From Sipunculus nudus (taxonomy: Eukaryota; Annelida; Sipuncula; Golfingiida; Sipunculidae), in NCBI GenBank assembly GCA_026874595.1, contig CM049308.1, positions 53,703,624 to 53,767,623 on the forward strand: a stretch of DNA of 64,000 bases. The letters run 5' to 3'. The notes under the pieces were generated by a model. It was not told the origin of the DNA, searched no databases, and was given only the letters and a program-made list of their open reading frames with translations. This document shows positions 1 to 13,686 of the stretch, piece after piece. The translations under genes were made by a program, and so were the position numbers. Every line of letters begins with the position of its first letter. Positions within the stretch are counted from its first letter, which is position 1.

Positions 1-360
1 CTATTCAAGTTTTCATGCACCATCTTAATGCAAGGCTCACACACTGCCAGCTTGCCAGTCTTGACATGAGTGTGATGTAATCAGTCCACAGTAGCCAGGT
101 GCAACCACTGCAGTATCTGGGTCAGGCTGCCTGCAAAAACCTCTCTCTCTCTCTGTCTCTTCACCCCCCCCCCCCTCCCTTCCCCTCCACCTGGGCATCC
201 TCCCCCCCCCCCCCTGCCCCCTCCTCTCCTCACCTCCCCCCCCCCCCCACCCCATCCCACCACTCCCTTTCTCCTTCCCATTCTGTTGACAGACCTGTAA
301 CCACAGAGACTCCCCCACCACCCTACCCCTCTAATACAAAGGACTAATAAAGAAGATGAA
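1..360. repeat. Low-complexity pyrimidine/poly-C tract
   Basis: From about 140 to 290 the + strand is almost only C and T, with several C homopolymer runs and a (CT)n stretch. The open frames here on both strands are compositional: Gly-rich on minus, Pro/Ser-rich on plus. I see no coding evidence. C-runs like these recur at 26.28, 47.03 and 47.32 kb inside dispersed repeats. Confidence 0.8.
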
Positions 361-1430
361 AATTATAATTTCAATTCAAATGTGATAAAATATGTGTATC
401 AAATGTAATTGTTCATTGATATGTAAGAGATTTAATAAGGTAAAAATTATTTTGTAGCATTTCATATATCTAAAAGTTTGCTGGGCTTTGATATGAATAA
501 CACTGTTACACTTAGTTTATCAGGAATATTGGGCAAATTTTAATGGGATTCATTTTTAGCTCATATGTCCATATATTTTACTATTGAAAACTATTACATT
601 CGCACATTTTTGTTTGTGAAATATGTATCCCTTCATATAACACTGAAGCCCATTTTTCCTTATTGCCTCATTAAATGGTTTCAGGCAACAAGTTATATTT
701 ATTACACAATGCAAATGTGACTTATGCCTAATTGATGCACATCATATTTACTTTATATTTATGCTAATTTGATTTTTTACAGCATTTTATTTCAGTTAAT
801 AAATTAATTTTTATTATACTTTGGCTCATGTCCATAATTCCATTATTTACAGAATTCCTAATTTCTCTGGGTATGGTATATTTACATGCATATTCCAGTC
901 ACTTAGTAGAAATACCAAACTTCAAGACAATGTCATATTGAGGCTCCTACATCTTTCATGGAGTCCATAAAAGTGCTCAGTCAACATAATTTCCTTATTG
1001 CATTAATTAAGTGTTTTCACTACAATTTCCACATATTACAATGTTCAACATACACTTATCAGATTACATTTATGCTCATTAGAAAACTGAATGATTAAAA
1101 ATTTGTTTTACAGCATTTTATTGCAGTTAATAAATTTAATGTGTATTATAATACTTCAGCTTATCTCCTCTTCCTTCCCTGTTCTATAATTGACAGATGT
1201 TCATACTTTCCAATGGTTATTTTATATGCACATGTTATTGTCACATAGCTGAAATGATGATACTTCTAGAAATCTTTAATCATGAGAGACTTCTGCATCT
1301 TTGATATATGCACAGTATTAGTCAGCCAAATATATATTTAATAATTGATTATCAGCAGTTAGCAGGGCCATTTCGTCTGATCTTTTCAAAATATGAGGTT
1401 ATATATATATTTAAAATTTTTTCCCAAAAT
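361..1430. repeat. AT-rich DNA with two diverged ~330-bp related segments
   Basis: No gene is visible. Two segments around 770-850 and 1100-1170 share the phrase ACAGCATTTTATT followed by CAGTTAATAAATT and a similar downstream text, suggesting an old ~330-bp tandem duplication. The rest is AT-rich sequence without recognisable structure. Confidence 0.4.
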
Positions 1431-1986
1431 TCAGCTGAGCGATGTGACCCATGGGTCCCTTGTTATAGTCATCTGAGCTATAGCGATCACTCTTTGTCGT
1501 TGTCCGTCTGTCCATCCATTAACAGGGCACAAATTGTATCGCAGGTTCTTGGAATCTTCCTCACTTTACATCCAGGGGGGTCCATTAAAAATCTTCTTGG
1601 AAACCTGAACCTTATTAATGACCCACCATTTGAGTAAGAAGCATTTTGATTTTCAGGGTCCAGAGGTCAAAGATGAAGGTCCCAGGAGCCACATCTTTAA
1701 ATTGATTGTGGATGCACTGTAAATCAAATGTTTCATCCCAAACTTTACATCTTTCACACATGGTACTTGCCCAAAGTAGAAGAAATCTGTTGATTTTGAG
1801 GTGACTTGGTAAGAGGTATAGGTCACTGGACCCACTTTTTATAAAAGATTGTTGCAATAATAAAAAAGTTGCAAGTGCAAGGATAGTTCTCAGATTTTTT
1901 GGTCACAAGGTCATTGATTAAGGTCACAGGTAAAAATATCCTGATTGACAAATTCAGCTGAGCGTCGAGACCCAGGGGTCCCTAGT
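1429..1986 (+). mobile_element. Dispersed family A element, short copy, after the end of another copy
   Basis: At 1429-1462 an end block (TTCAGCTGAGCG...GGTCCCTTGTTA) finishes one copy of the family called A here. It is followed directly by a truncated start block (TCATCTGAGCTATAGCG, then GTCCGTCTGTCC). The second copy runs about 520 bp to its own end block at about 1948-1986. It carries no recognisable gene and appears non-autonomous. Confidence 0.6.
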
Positions 1987-2300
1987 TAGCTCAGCTGACT
2001 ATAAGTCATCTGAGCTATAGTCGTGGTCCATTGTCCGTCGTCCGCCTGTCTGTCCGTCCGTCTGGATGTCCGTCCGTGAGACTGGCACGTTTCGACACCA
2101 TTGGACCTACGAATCTGAAATTCGGCATACAGTTAGATGTCCCCAAAATCTCCTACCATGCCGAAAATTGGGAGGGCCAAAAAGTGCCATTTTGGGCCAT
2201 TTTGGGAATTCGATAATCATTTTCTCAAAATCTGTTCAGCAACAATCAAAGCACATTGTCATCTCCAGGATTGAAAACTGCTGCTTCTTTAATTGAACTG
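1987..2300 (+). mobile_element. Dispersed family A element, 5' part only
   Basis: Starts abruptly with TAGCTCAGCTGAC, followed by the palindromic TCATCTGAGCTA and repeated GTCCGTC. It abuts the end block of the preceding copy with no spacer. Similarity to other family A copies fades after roughly 300 bp and no matching end block follows, so it is probably truncated. The open frames over the GTCCGTC run are not coding. Confidence 0.55.
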
Positions 2301-3676
2301 GCTGTTCACTCAAGTGCAATTAGCCAGGCATGACCATTAGTGTCACTGTGATTGAAGTTAATATCAATTTAGGTGTGTAAACATCATTGTCAACTTATGG
2401 CTATAGTTGAAAAGTTTGTGGATAGGCCTAAAACTATGAACATGATTGCACGTAGGACCTGATCAGATAATCACCGCAGGTACACTCAATTGTTTGGGAG
2501 AGTCAGTATGAGTCCTGGCCTCCTGGGAATTTCCTCAAGCCAGTATCAGGCACATTGTCATTGGTAATTAACTACACTAAACAGACACACCCCTGGGTGT
2601 TTTGCCTATGCGCCCGGTGCGTTTATTAGGGAATATACAGTAAATGTTTTATTCCAGTATAAGCATCATTTTCCTCCAAACATTCGAAGTCGGTGCCGTG
2701 TCTATGAGTCAAGTCAGGACTTAGTCATTGCAGGCATAGTGAATGGAAATTTGTCATTTTAGAATAGGGTGTTAGAGTGGTGGTAGGGCCCAGGTTACTA
2801 TTACACACTAATAGTAAAATGCCTATGAACTTTCACCTGGTGATCTTAAATTTGACCTTGGATAACTTTGGACTTGGTCAAATTCAAGGTCAAATGGCAA
2901 TTGGCCCTGGGCTATTTCCCCAAAACCTGTTCAGTAGCTTTTGTTAATGCAACAATCAAACACCAATGACAGTGTTTTTCCCCAGTATAACTGTATAAGT
3001 GTTATTTTCCTTGAGTCTTTTGAAATGAGTGCTGTGTCTCTTCACCAGGTCAGGACATGAGTATTTTTTTGAGATTTCCGGTTTTTACCATTGCAGGCAT
3101 AGAGAATGAAACTTTTCCAACTTAAAATGAGCTGTTAGAGTGGTGCTAGGGCCTAGGTTTACCATTATGCACTTATCATGCTTATAGTAAATCACACATG
3201 CCCTACGTTATGTCCTCGAATTTGGCCTTGAAAGGTCGTTCTAAATGTCACTTGTTTGTTTGTTCAATCATTCATTGATGAGTATCTTTTTTTTAATTTT
3301 GAGCAGCTGAGGAACAAAGAATCATTCATTTTTTTTTTTTTAGGGGAAAAAAGGTCTAAGAGCCCAAAAGTGTTGCTCATTTTTGTTAGGTGTAATGTTT
3401 CTTATATGTACAGTACAGCTGTATTTTTTTCAATTGAATTTAGTGCAAATTTGATGGTAGCAATTTCCTGACAGACATAATTTCCTGAAACATTGATCCA
3501 GTAATCTACAGGGCCTTGGACCTTTCTTCCATGGGCATTTCAACCCCTGGCTTTATTGCATGATATCTGCATTGAATTCATTTCAAACTTCAAAACACAT
3601 GGCCATGATTGGCATATCAATTAGTATTGCACAATACAACCTCCCATGGAAAGTGCTTACAATCCCCACCATGATG
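2300..3676 (+). repeat. Diverged dispersed repeats (family B-like) and unique DNA
   Basis: Contains phrases that recur at 22.8 and 29.2 kb: CAATCAAAC...CAATGACA followed by TTTCCTTGA and GTCAGGAC, and a terminal phrase near 3505 (CTACAGGGCC) resembling the family B end. Two related sub-segments lie at about 2640-2900 and 2980-3250. No protein domain is visible. Confidence 0.45.
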
Positions 3677-6358
3677 AGATACCATATAAACCATGTATGG
3701 TAATATAAGTCAAACAGACCCTGCTGGGGATGAGATATTGTTGAGTCTTAGCTGTACTACTGGGACATAGATAAACCATGTATGGTAATATAAGTCAAAC
3801 AGACCCTGCTGGGGATGAGATATTGTTGAGTCCTATCTGTACTACTGGGACATGAGATAAACCATGTATGGTAATATAAGTCAAACAGACCCTGCTGGGG
3901 ATGAGATATTGTTGAGTCCTATTTGTACTACTGGGACATGAGATAAACCATGTATGGTAATATAAGTCAAACAGACCCTGCTGGGGGTCAGATATTGTTG
4001 AGTCCTAGCTGTACTACTGGGACATGAGCTAAACCATGTAAGGTAATATCAGTCAAACAGACCCTGCTGGGGATGAGATATTGTTGAGTCCTATCTGTAC
4101 TACTGGGACATGAGATAAACCATGTATGGAAAAATAAGTCAAACAGACCTTGCTGCGGGTGAGATATTGTTGAGTCCTATCTGTACTACTGTGACATGAG
4201 ATAAACCATGTATTGTAATATAAGTCAAACAGACCCTGCTGGGGATGAGATATTGTTGAGTCCTATCTGTTCTACTTGGACATGAGATAAACCATGTATG
4301 GTAATATAAGTCAAACAGACCCTGCTGGGGATGAGATATTGTTGAGTCCTATCTGTACTGCTGGGACATGAGATAAACCATGGATGAAAGTATAAGTCAA
4401 ACAGACCCTGCTGGGGATGAGATATTGTTGAGTCCTATCTGTACTACTGGGACATGAGATAAACCATGTATGGTAATATAAGTCAAACAGACCCTACTGG
4501 GGATGAGATATTGTGTAGTCCTATCTGTACTACTGGGAAATGAGATAAACCGTGAATGGTAATATAAGTCAAACAGACCCTGCTGAGGAGGAGATATTGT
4601 TGAGTCCTATCTGTACTACTGGGACACGAGATAAACTATGTATGGTAAAAAGGTCAAACAGACCCTGCTTGGGATGAGATATCGTTGAGTCCTATCTGTA
4701 CTGTTGGGACATTAGATAAACCATGGATGGTAATATAAGTCAAACAGACCCTGCTGGCGATGAGATATTGTTGAGTCCTATCTGTACTACTGGGATATGA
4801 GATAAACCATGTATGGTAATATAAGTCAAACAGACCCTGCTGGGGATGAGATATTGTTGAGTCATATCTGTATTTTGGGACATGAGATAAACCATGTATG
4901 GTAATATAAGTCAAACAGACCCTGCTGGGGATGGGATATCATTGAGTCTTAGCTGTACTACTGGGACATGAGATAAACCATGGATGGTAATATAAGTCAA
5001 ACAGACCCTGCTGGGGATGAGATATTGTTGAGTTTTATCTGTACTACTGGGACATGAGATAAACCATGTATGGTAAAAAGGTCAAACAGACCCTGCTGGG
5101 GATTAGATATTGTTGAGTCCTATCTGTACTACTGGGACATGAGCTAAGCCATGTATGATAATATCGGTCAAACAGACTCTGCTGGGGATGAGATATTGTT
5201 GAGTCCTATCTGTACCACTGGGACATGAGATAAACCATGAATGGAAATATAACTCAAACAGACCCTGCTGAGGATGAGATATTGTTGAGTCCTATCTGTA
5301 CCACTGGGACATGAGATAAACCATGGATGGTAATACAAGTCAAACAGACCCTGCTGGGGATGAGATATTGTTGAGTCCTATCTGTACTACTGGGACTTGA
5401 GATAAACCATGGATGGTAATATAAGTCAAACAGACCCTGCTGGGGATGAGATATTGTTGAGTCCTATCTGTACTACTGGGACATGAGATAAACCATGTAT
5501 GGTAAAAAGGTCAAACAGACCCTGCTGGGGATGAGATATTGTTGAGTCCTATCTGTACTACTGGGACATGAGCTAAACCATGTATGGTAATATAAGTCAA
5601 ACAGACCCTGCTGGGGATGAGATATTGTTGAGTCCTATCTGTACTCCTGGGACATGAGATAAACCATGGATGGTAATATAAGTCAAACAGACCCTGCTGG
5701 GGATGAGATATTGTTGAGCCCAATCTGTACTACTGGGACATGAGATAAACCATGTATGGTAATATAAGTCAAACAGACCCTGCTGGGGATGAGATATTGT
5801 TGAGTTTTATCTGTACTACTGGGACATGAGATAAACCATGTATGGTAATATAAGTCAAACAGACCCTGTTGGGGATGAGATATTGTTGAGTCCTATCTGT
5901 ACTCCTGGGACATGAGATAAACCATGGATGGTAATATAAGTCAAACAGACCCTGCTGGGGATGAGATATTGTTGAGTCCTATCTGTAATACTGGGACATG
6001 AGATAAACCATGTATGGTAATATAAGTCCAACAGACCCTGCTGAGGATGAGATATTGTTGAGTCCTATAGATCTGTACTACTGGGACTTGAGATAAACCA
6101 TGGATGGTAATATAAGTCAAACAGACCCTGCTGGGGATGAGATATTGTTGAGTCCTATCTGTACTACTGGGACATGAGATAAACCATGGATGATAATATA
6201 AGTCAAACAGACCCTGCTGGGGATGAGATATTGTTGAGTCTTATCTGTACTACTGGGACATGAGATAAACCATGTATCAAACAGACCTTGCTGAGGGTGA
6301 GATATTGTTGAGTCCTATCAGTACTACTGGGGCATGAGATAAACCATGTATGGTAATA
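3677..6358. repeat. 86-bp satellite, block 1 (about 31 units)
   Basis: Head-to-tail units contain GATAAACCATG, GGTAATATAAGTCAAACAG, CCCTGCTGGGGATGAGA, TATTGTTGAG and TACTACTGGGACATGA. Spacing between successive CAAACAG phrases is 86 bp, with an occasional 85. Copy number is block length divided by period. Units differ by scattered substitutions and small indels. The minus-strand open frames repeat peptides such as SCPSSTDRTQQYLI; because 86 is not a multiple of three they rotate through frames and are not genes. Confidence 0.95.
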
Positions 6359-7175
6359 GACCATTTCAGCATTACAAGCGCGCATGTGCGATGACTGACC
6401 TAGAGCCCAAGGTGAAAGGTCACCATTACCAAAACAAACTACATGCGGTCCTGACAACTTCTGCCGCTTCGTTTGTCAGACGCAGCAGATACACTGTGTT
6501 ACTTGTTTCTCGGGGTTTAACATGCCTCGTCCCAAACAAAGTCGTTAAACATTGTATCAATGGTACACATGGTTTGTAAAAACAGAGCCAGCTAGTCTGT
6601 GAAAAAACACAGGAAACCACATGTAAGTTGTGTGAGTTCTGATCAGTGAACGAAGGCACCAAGGCCGTGTCACGCGCATGTGGATGCAAGTTGCCAGCAG
6701 ATCGGCGCAGACATAAACAATTTTTGTTTAAAATAGTATAGACTACACTATATTCTAATTTATATATATATATATATATATATGTATATTTAAATCATAA
6801 CATGAATGACTGGAGAAAATTTTACTGATACTGATAGCGGTACATTGTTACAAATGTGTGAATTAATGACAACTTTAACAGCAGGGATTTCTGTCCAAAT
6901 AAGTTGTGTGGCTACGTTTAGTTTAATAGTTAATATTTATATAGTATTATAACAGCATTACTATAAGTATTAGTAATACTTTGAGCCTGCCTCTCTTTCG
7001 TAACATAGAAAAGAAACTTATAATCAGATATATATATGCATATATATAAATAATTTAATATATATATGTATATATATATACACACCTAGCCGTTACCATA
7101 TATTCTTGTTACATGTACTTATTGACAAATTTTTTACTCGCTATAATATATTAATTTACAACTACTTTTAATTTA

Positions 7176-7223
<48 letters not shown>

Positions 7224-8999
7224 CAGGGGGGGTCAGGCAAGTCTTATTTAGTTATGCCTGATGCCAAGTTTCTGGTAAGGAGTGAGCCATTTGATACCAA
7301 TGGGGAAAGGGGGGGGGGGGGGGGTGCATGAGAAAAAAGCATCATTGCAACATCCTCTAAATAACAATTATGTGCCATGCATCAAATTACAATATATAAA
7401 AAGCTATATTTTTTTCTGGCCTGTGCCATTGATTCGAATTAATCAGATTTAAATGGCATACTCTTGACCTTTTACTAATCTGTCAAATTTCTGTAGGTAG
7501 TGGATCAGTAGATATATATTTGATATTCAGTGTATCGGTGTGTATTGTGCTCTTGTCTAACAGCAGCTGGTCCAAAGCACTTGTATGAAGTAAAATTTAT
7601 TAATTTTATAGTAAAGGTATATTATTTTTAGCATACGTATTATACACTTTGTATTCTGAGGATTCTCAAGAATTGATTAGTGTTAAAACTCCATAAAAAC
7701 TATAAAATAGGAAAATGTAAGCTGAAAAAGGTGTATGCTATAAAAGGACTTCCATATAGTAAATATATTTGCTTTTTCCCCACTGCGTTTTATTCATGTT
7801 TAAATCGTTCAACTGACAGGTCATGTTTAAGTAAAAGGTTTATTTACTCGAAATGATCTGCTTTATTTGTGGTCCAGTAATATATATATATACGCCAGTA
7901 GCATAATTTATGTATAAATATTATATTTCTGCACTTGTTAAGAGATGACATTGACAAATCCATGAAAAGCTACCATACAAAAACTCTCTAATAATCATAT
8001 TTTATTAATTTCTTTGACACTTAAATATTTATCCCAGATCATGAAAGCGATAAACATCTTCAACAGAAGGCTAATAATATATATTACGCATTAACAGTGA
8101 CAAATAACAGGGTAAACAGTTATGTTTACAAGTTTTGCATTATAATATATTTTTTAATGTCTTGATATGCTCCCCAAAAGCTATATTATAATTTATATTT
8201 ACCATCCCATTACCCAAGAGTTAAAGACATTTTTGTAATTTTGAAATAACAATAATCTTGTCCAGCAGTTTTGGCTTTTGCATGCTGAACTGTGAAAATT
8301 TACGTGAAACATTTCCGTTTTGTCCATGACAGGGTCAGAGAGTTATCAGTATTCATTATTTCCTCAGTGATTATTGTGGATTTTTATTAGGAAATATAAA
8401 AATATTATTATTAAAGCATTATCTGGACTAAAGGGAATTATGTATTGAAATACTGGTCTTCAACATAACAGTATTATAATAAACTGTTAATTTTATTAAC
8501 ACAGAAATCATGACACTGAAAATTTGAGATAGTTATAAAGATGCATTTCGAGGAAAAAAAGTTTATCTAATCTAAATACTCATGATTCATAAATGGTTAC
8601 TAACCTTCATATAAAAGTGTTGACAAAGACATTTCTACATATAAATAAGTTAAATGTGAAGCACCGTCACGTGTCCACTTGAATATTTCACCAGTGTGAT
8701 TCTGTGAGCCACATGGAGTGATCGAGCGACTGCACAAGTGCCAGTATTTGTTACATTTTGTTTAAAAAGGCCAGCAGAAAAGCTCTAACCTACTTAGGAG
8801 CAATGTGTAACACTTATAAAGGGTGCCATTTTCTATGGGAGGAGTCCACTGAAAATATTAATAGATATATAGAAAGGGTTCGAACGTGACGTTTCACCAT
8901 TTCTGCATTGCACATGTCTGGTCAAAGAACGTGTTTTGGTAATGGTGACCTTTGACCCTGACTAGCATGCATTGCGAGTCGCGAGATGCTGAAATGGTC
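6359..8999. mobile_element. 2.64-kb non-coding TIR element within the satellite (copy 1)
   Basis: The left end reads GACCATTTCAGCA and the right end is its reverse complement TGCTGAAATGGTC. About 50 bp further in, the inverted similarity resumes with AAAGGTCACCATTACCAAAA, giving imperfect inverted termini of roughly 70 bp. The flanks are satellite, and TA sits at both junctions (a TA target duplication or part of the termini). The interior is very AT-rich with (AT)n runs near 6765, 7040 and 7180, a 16-G run at 7307-7324, and no ORF over about 90 codons. Best read as a non-autonomous DNA transposon of unidentified superfamily. Confidence 0.7.
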
Positions 9000-11046
9000 T
9001 ATATAAGTCAAACAGACACTGCTGGGGATATGATATTGTTGAGTCCTATCTGTACTACTGGGACATGAGATAAACAATGTATGGTAATATAAGTCAAACA
9101 GACACTGCTGGGGATATGATATTGAGTCCTATCTGTACTACTGGGACATGAAATAAACCATGGATGGTAATATAAGTCAAACAGACCCTGCTGGGGATGA
9201 GATATTGTTTAGTCCTAGCTGTACTACTGGGACATGAGATAAATCATGTATTGTAATATAAGCCAAACAGACCCTGCTGGGGATGAGATATTGTTGAGTC
9301 CTATCTGTACTACTGGGACATGAGATAAACCATGAATGATAATGTAAGTCAAACAGACCCTGCTGGGGATGAGATATTGTTGAGTCCTATCCTTAACACT
9401 GGGATATGAGATAAACCATGGATGGTAATACAAGTCAAACAGACCCTGCTGGGGATGAGATATTGTTGAGTCCTATCTGTACTACTTGGACTTGAGATAA
9501 ACCATGGATGGTAATATAAGTCAAACAGACCCTGCTGGGGGTCAGATATTGTTGAGTCCTAGCTGTACTACTGGGACATGAGATAAACCATGGATGAAAA
9601 TATATAAGTCAAACAGACCCTGCTGGGGATGAGATATTGTTGAGTCTTATCTGTACTACTGGGACATGAGATAAACCATGTATCAAAAAGACCTTGCTGA
9701 GGGTGAGATATTGTTGAGTCCTATCTGTACTACTGGGACATGAGATAAACCATGTATGGTAATATAAGTGAAACAGACACTGCTGGGGATATGATATTGT
9801 TGAGTCCTATCTGTACTACTGGGACATGAGATAAACCATTTATGGTAATATAAGTCAAACAGACACTGCTGGGGATATGATATTGTTGAGTCCTATCTGT
9901 ACTTCTGGGATATGAGATAAACCATGTATGGTAATATAAGTCAAACAGACCCTGCTGGGGATGAGATATTGTTTAGTCCTAGCTGTACTACTGGGACATG
10001 AGATAAACCATGTATGGTAATATAAGTCAAACAGACCCTACTGGGGATGAGATATTGTTGAGTCCTATCTGTACTACTGGGACATGAAATAAACCATGGA
10101 TAGTAATATAAGTCAAACAGACCCTGCTGGGGATGAGATATTGTTGAGTCCTTTCTGTACTACTGGGACATGAAATAAACCATGGATGGTAAAATAAGTC
10201 AAACAGACCCTGCTGGGGATGAGATATTGTTGAGTCCTATCTGTACTACTGGGACATGATATAAACCATGAATGGTAATGTAAGTCAAACAGACCCTGCT
10301 GGGGATGAGATATTGTTGAGTCCTATCTGTACTCCTGGGACATGAGATAAACCATGGATGGTAATATAAGTCAAACAGACCCTGCTGGGGATGAGATATT
10401 GTTGAGCCCAATCTGTACTACTGGGACATGAGATAAACCATGTATGGTAATATAAGTCAAACAGACCCTGCTGGGGATGAGATATTGTTGAGTTTTATCT
10501 GTACTACTGGGACATGAGATAAACCATGTATGGTAATATAAGTCAAACAGACCCTGTTGGGGATGAGATATTGTTGAGTCCTATCTGTACTCCTGGGACA
10601 TGAGATAAACCATGGATGGTAATATAAGTCAAACAGACCCTGCTGGGGATGAGATATTGTTGAGTCCTATCTGTAATACTGGGACATGAGATAAACCATG
10701 TATGGTAATATAAGTCCAACAGACCCTGCTGAGGATGAGATATTGTTGAGTCCTATAGATCTGTACTACTGGGACTTGAGATAAACCATGGATGGTAATA
10801 TAAGTCAAACAGACCCTGCTGGGGATGAGATATTGTTGAGTCCTATCTGTACTACTGGGACATGAGATAAACCATGGATGATAATATAAGTCAAACAGAC
10901 CCTGCTGGGGATGAGATATTGTTGAGTCTTATCTGTACTACTGGGACATGAGATAAACCATGTATCAAACAGACCTTGCTGAGGGTGAGATATTGTTGAG
11001 TCCTATCAGTACTACTGGGGCATGAGATAAACCATGTATGGTAATA
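9000..11046. repeat. 86-bp satellite, block 2 (about 24 units)
   Basis: Same satellite as at 3.7-6.4 kb, with local variants that mark individual units: GATATGATATTG instead of GATGAGATATTG near 9025 and 9112, a shortened unit at about 9684 (TATCAAAAAGACC), and an ATAGATC insertion near 10756. These variants recur in the same order in block 3, showing segmental rather than unit-by-unit amplification. Confidence 0.95.
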
Positions 11047-11863
11047 GACCATTTCAGCATTACAAGCGCGCATGTGCGATGACTGACCTAGAGCCCAAGG
11101 TGAAAGGTCACCATTACCAAAACAAACTACATGCGGTCCTGACAACTTCTGCCGCTTCGTTTGTCAGACGCAGCAGATACACTGTGTTACTTGTTTCTCG
11201 GGGTTTAACATGCCTCGTCCCAAACAAAGTCGTTAAACATTGTATCAATGGTACACATGGTTTGTAAAAACAGAGCCAGCTAGTCTGTGAAAAAACACAG
11301 GAAACCACATGTAAGTTGTGTGAGTTCTGATCAGTGAACGAAGGCACCAAGGCCGTGTCACGCGCATGTGGATGCAAGTTGCCAGCAGATCGGCGCAGAC
11401 ATAAACAATTTTTGTTTAAAATAGTATAGACTACACTATATTCTAATTTATATATATATATATATATATATGTATATTTAAATCATAACATGAATGACTG
11501 GAGAAAATTTTACTGATACTGATAGCGGTACATTGTTACAAATGTGTGAATTAATGACAACTTTAACAGCAGGGATTTCTGTCCAAATAAGTTGTGTGGC
11601 TACGTTTAGTTTAATAGTTAATATTTATATAGTATTATAACAGCATTACTATAAGTATTAGTAATACTTTGAGCCTGCCTCTCTTTCGTAACATAGAAAA
11701 GAAACTTATAATCAGATATATATATGCATATATATAAATAATTTAATATATATATGTATATATATATACACACCTAGCCGTTACCATATATTCTTGTTAC
11801 ATGTACTTATTGACAAATTTTTTACTCGCTATAATATATTAATTTACAACTACTTTTAATTTA

Positions 11864-11911
<48 letters not shown>

Positions 11912-13686
11912 CAGGGGGGGTCAGGCAAGTCTTATTTAGTTATGCCTGATGCCAAGTTTCTGGTAAGGAGTGAGCCATTTGATACCAATGGGGAAAGGGG
12001 GGGGGGGGGGGTGCATGAGAAAAAAGCATCATTGCAACATCCTCTAAATAACAATTATGTGCCATGCATCAAATTACAATATATAAAAAGCTATATTTTT
12101 TTCTGGCCTGTGCCATTGATTCGAATTAATCAGATTTAAATGGCATACTCTTGACCTTTTACTAATCTGTCAAATTTCTGTAGGTAGTGGATCAGTAGAT
12201 ATATATTTGATATTCAGTGTATCGGTGTGTATTGTGCTCTTGTCTAACAGCAGCTGGTCCAAAGCACTTGTATGAAGTAAAATTTATTAATTTTATAGTA
12301 AAGGTATATTATTTTTAGCATACGTATTATACACTTTGTATTCTGAGGATTCTCAAGAATTGATTAGTGTTAAAACTCCATAAAAACTATAAAATAGGAA
12401 AATGTAAGCTGAAAAAGGTGTATGCTATAAAAGGACTTCCATATAGTAAATATATTTGCTTTTTCCCCACTGCGTTTTATTCATGTTTAAATCGTTCAAC
12501 TGACAGGTCATGTTTAAGTAAAAGGTTTATTTACTCGAAATGATCTGCTTTATTTGTGGTCCAGTAATATATATATATACGCCAGTAGCATAATTTATGT
12601 ATAAATATTATATTTCTGCACTTGTTAAGAGATGACATTGACAAATCCATGAAAAGCTACCATACAAAAACTCTCTAATAATCATATTTTATTAATTTCT
12701 TTGACACTTAAATATTTATCCCAGATCATGAAAGCGATAAACATCTTCAACAGAAGGCTAATAATATATATTACGCATTAACAGTGACAAATAACAGGGT
12801 AAACAGTTATGTTTACAAGTTTTGCATTATAATATATTTTTTAATGTCTTGATATGCTCCCCAAAAGCTATATTATAATTTATATTTACCATCCCATTAC
12901 CCAAGAGTTAAAGACATTTTTGTAATTTTGAAATAACAATAATCTTGTCCAGCAGTTTTGGCTTTTGCATGCTGAACTGTGAAAATTTACGTGAAACATT
13001 TCCGTTTTGTCCATGACAGGGTCAGAGAGTTATCAGTATTCATTATTTCCTCAGTGATTATTGTGGATTTTTATTAGGAAATATAAAAATATTATTATTA
13101 AAGCATTATCTGGACTAAAGGGAATTATGTATTGAAATACTGGTCTTCAACATAACAGTATTATAATAAACTGTTAATTTTATTAACACAGAAATCATGA
13201 CACTGAAAATTTGAGATAGTTATAAAGATGCATTTCGAGGAAAAAAAGTTTATCTAATCTAAATACTCATGATTCATAAATGGTTACTAACCTTCATATA
13301 AAAGTGTTGACAAAGACATTTCTACATATAAATAAGTTAAATGTGAAGCACCGTCACGTGTCCACTTGAATATTTCACCAGTGTGATTCTGTGAGCCACA
13401 TGGAGTGATCGAGCGACTGCACAAGTGCCAGTATTTGTTACATTTTGTTTAAAAAGGCCAGCAGAAAAGCTCTAACCTACTTAGGAGCAATGTGTAACAC
13501 TTATAAAGGGTGCCATTTTCTATGGGAGGAGTCCACTGAAAATATTAATAGATATATAGAAAGGGTTCGAACGTGACGTTTCACCATTTCTGCATTGCAC
13601 ATGTCTGGTCAAAGAACGTGTTTTGGTAATGGTGACCTTTGACCCTGACTAGCATGCATTGCGAGTCGCGAGATGCTGAAATGGTC
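11047..13686. mobile_element. 2.64-kb TIR element, copy 2 (duplicate of 6359-8999)
   Basis: By eye the same sequence as the first copy, with the same flanking satellite units. The one length difference I found is the G homopolymer (16 versus 15). Since the flanks are shared, this copy arose by duplication of a satellite-plus-element segment and not by a second transposition. Confidence 0.75.

Noticed and set aside
3677-6358. Regular repeats as a possible CRISPR array
   Set aside because: Whole 86-bp units are tandem with no unique spacers, and the sequence is eukaryotic.
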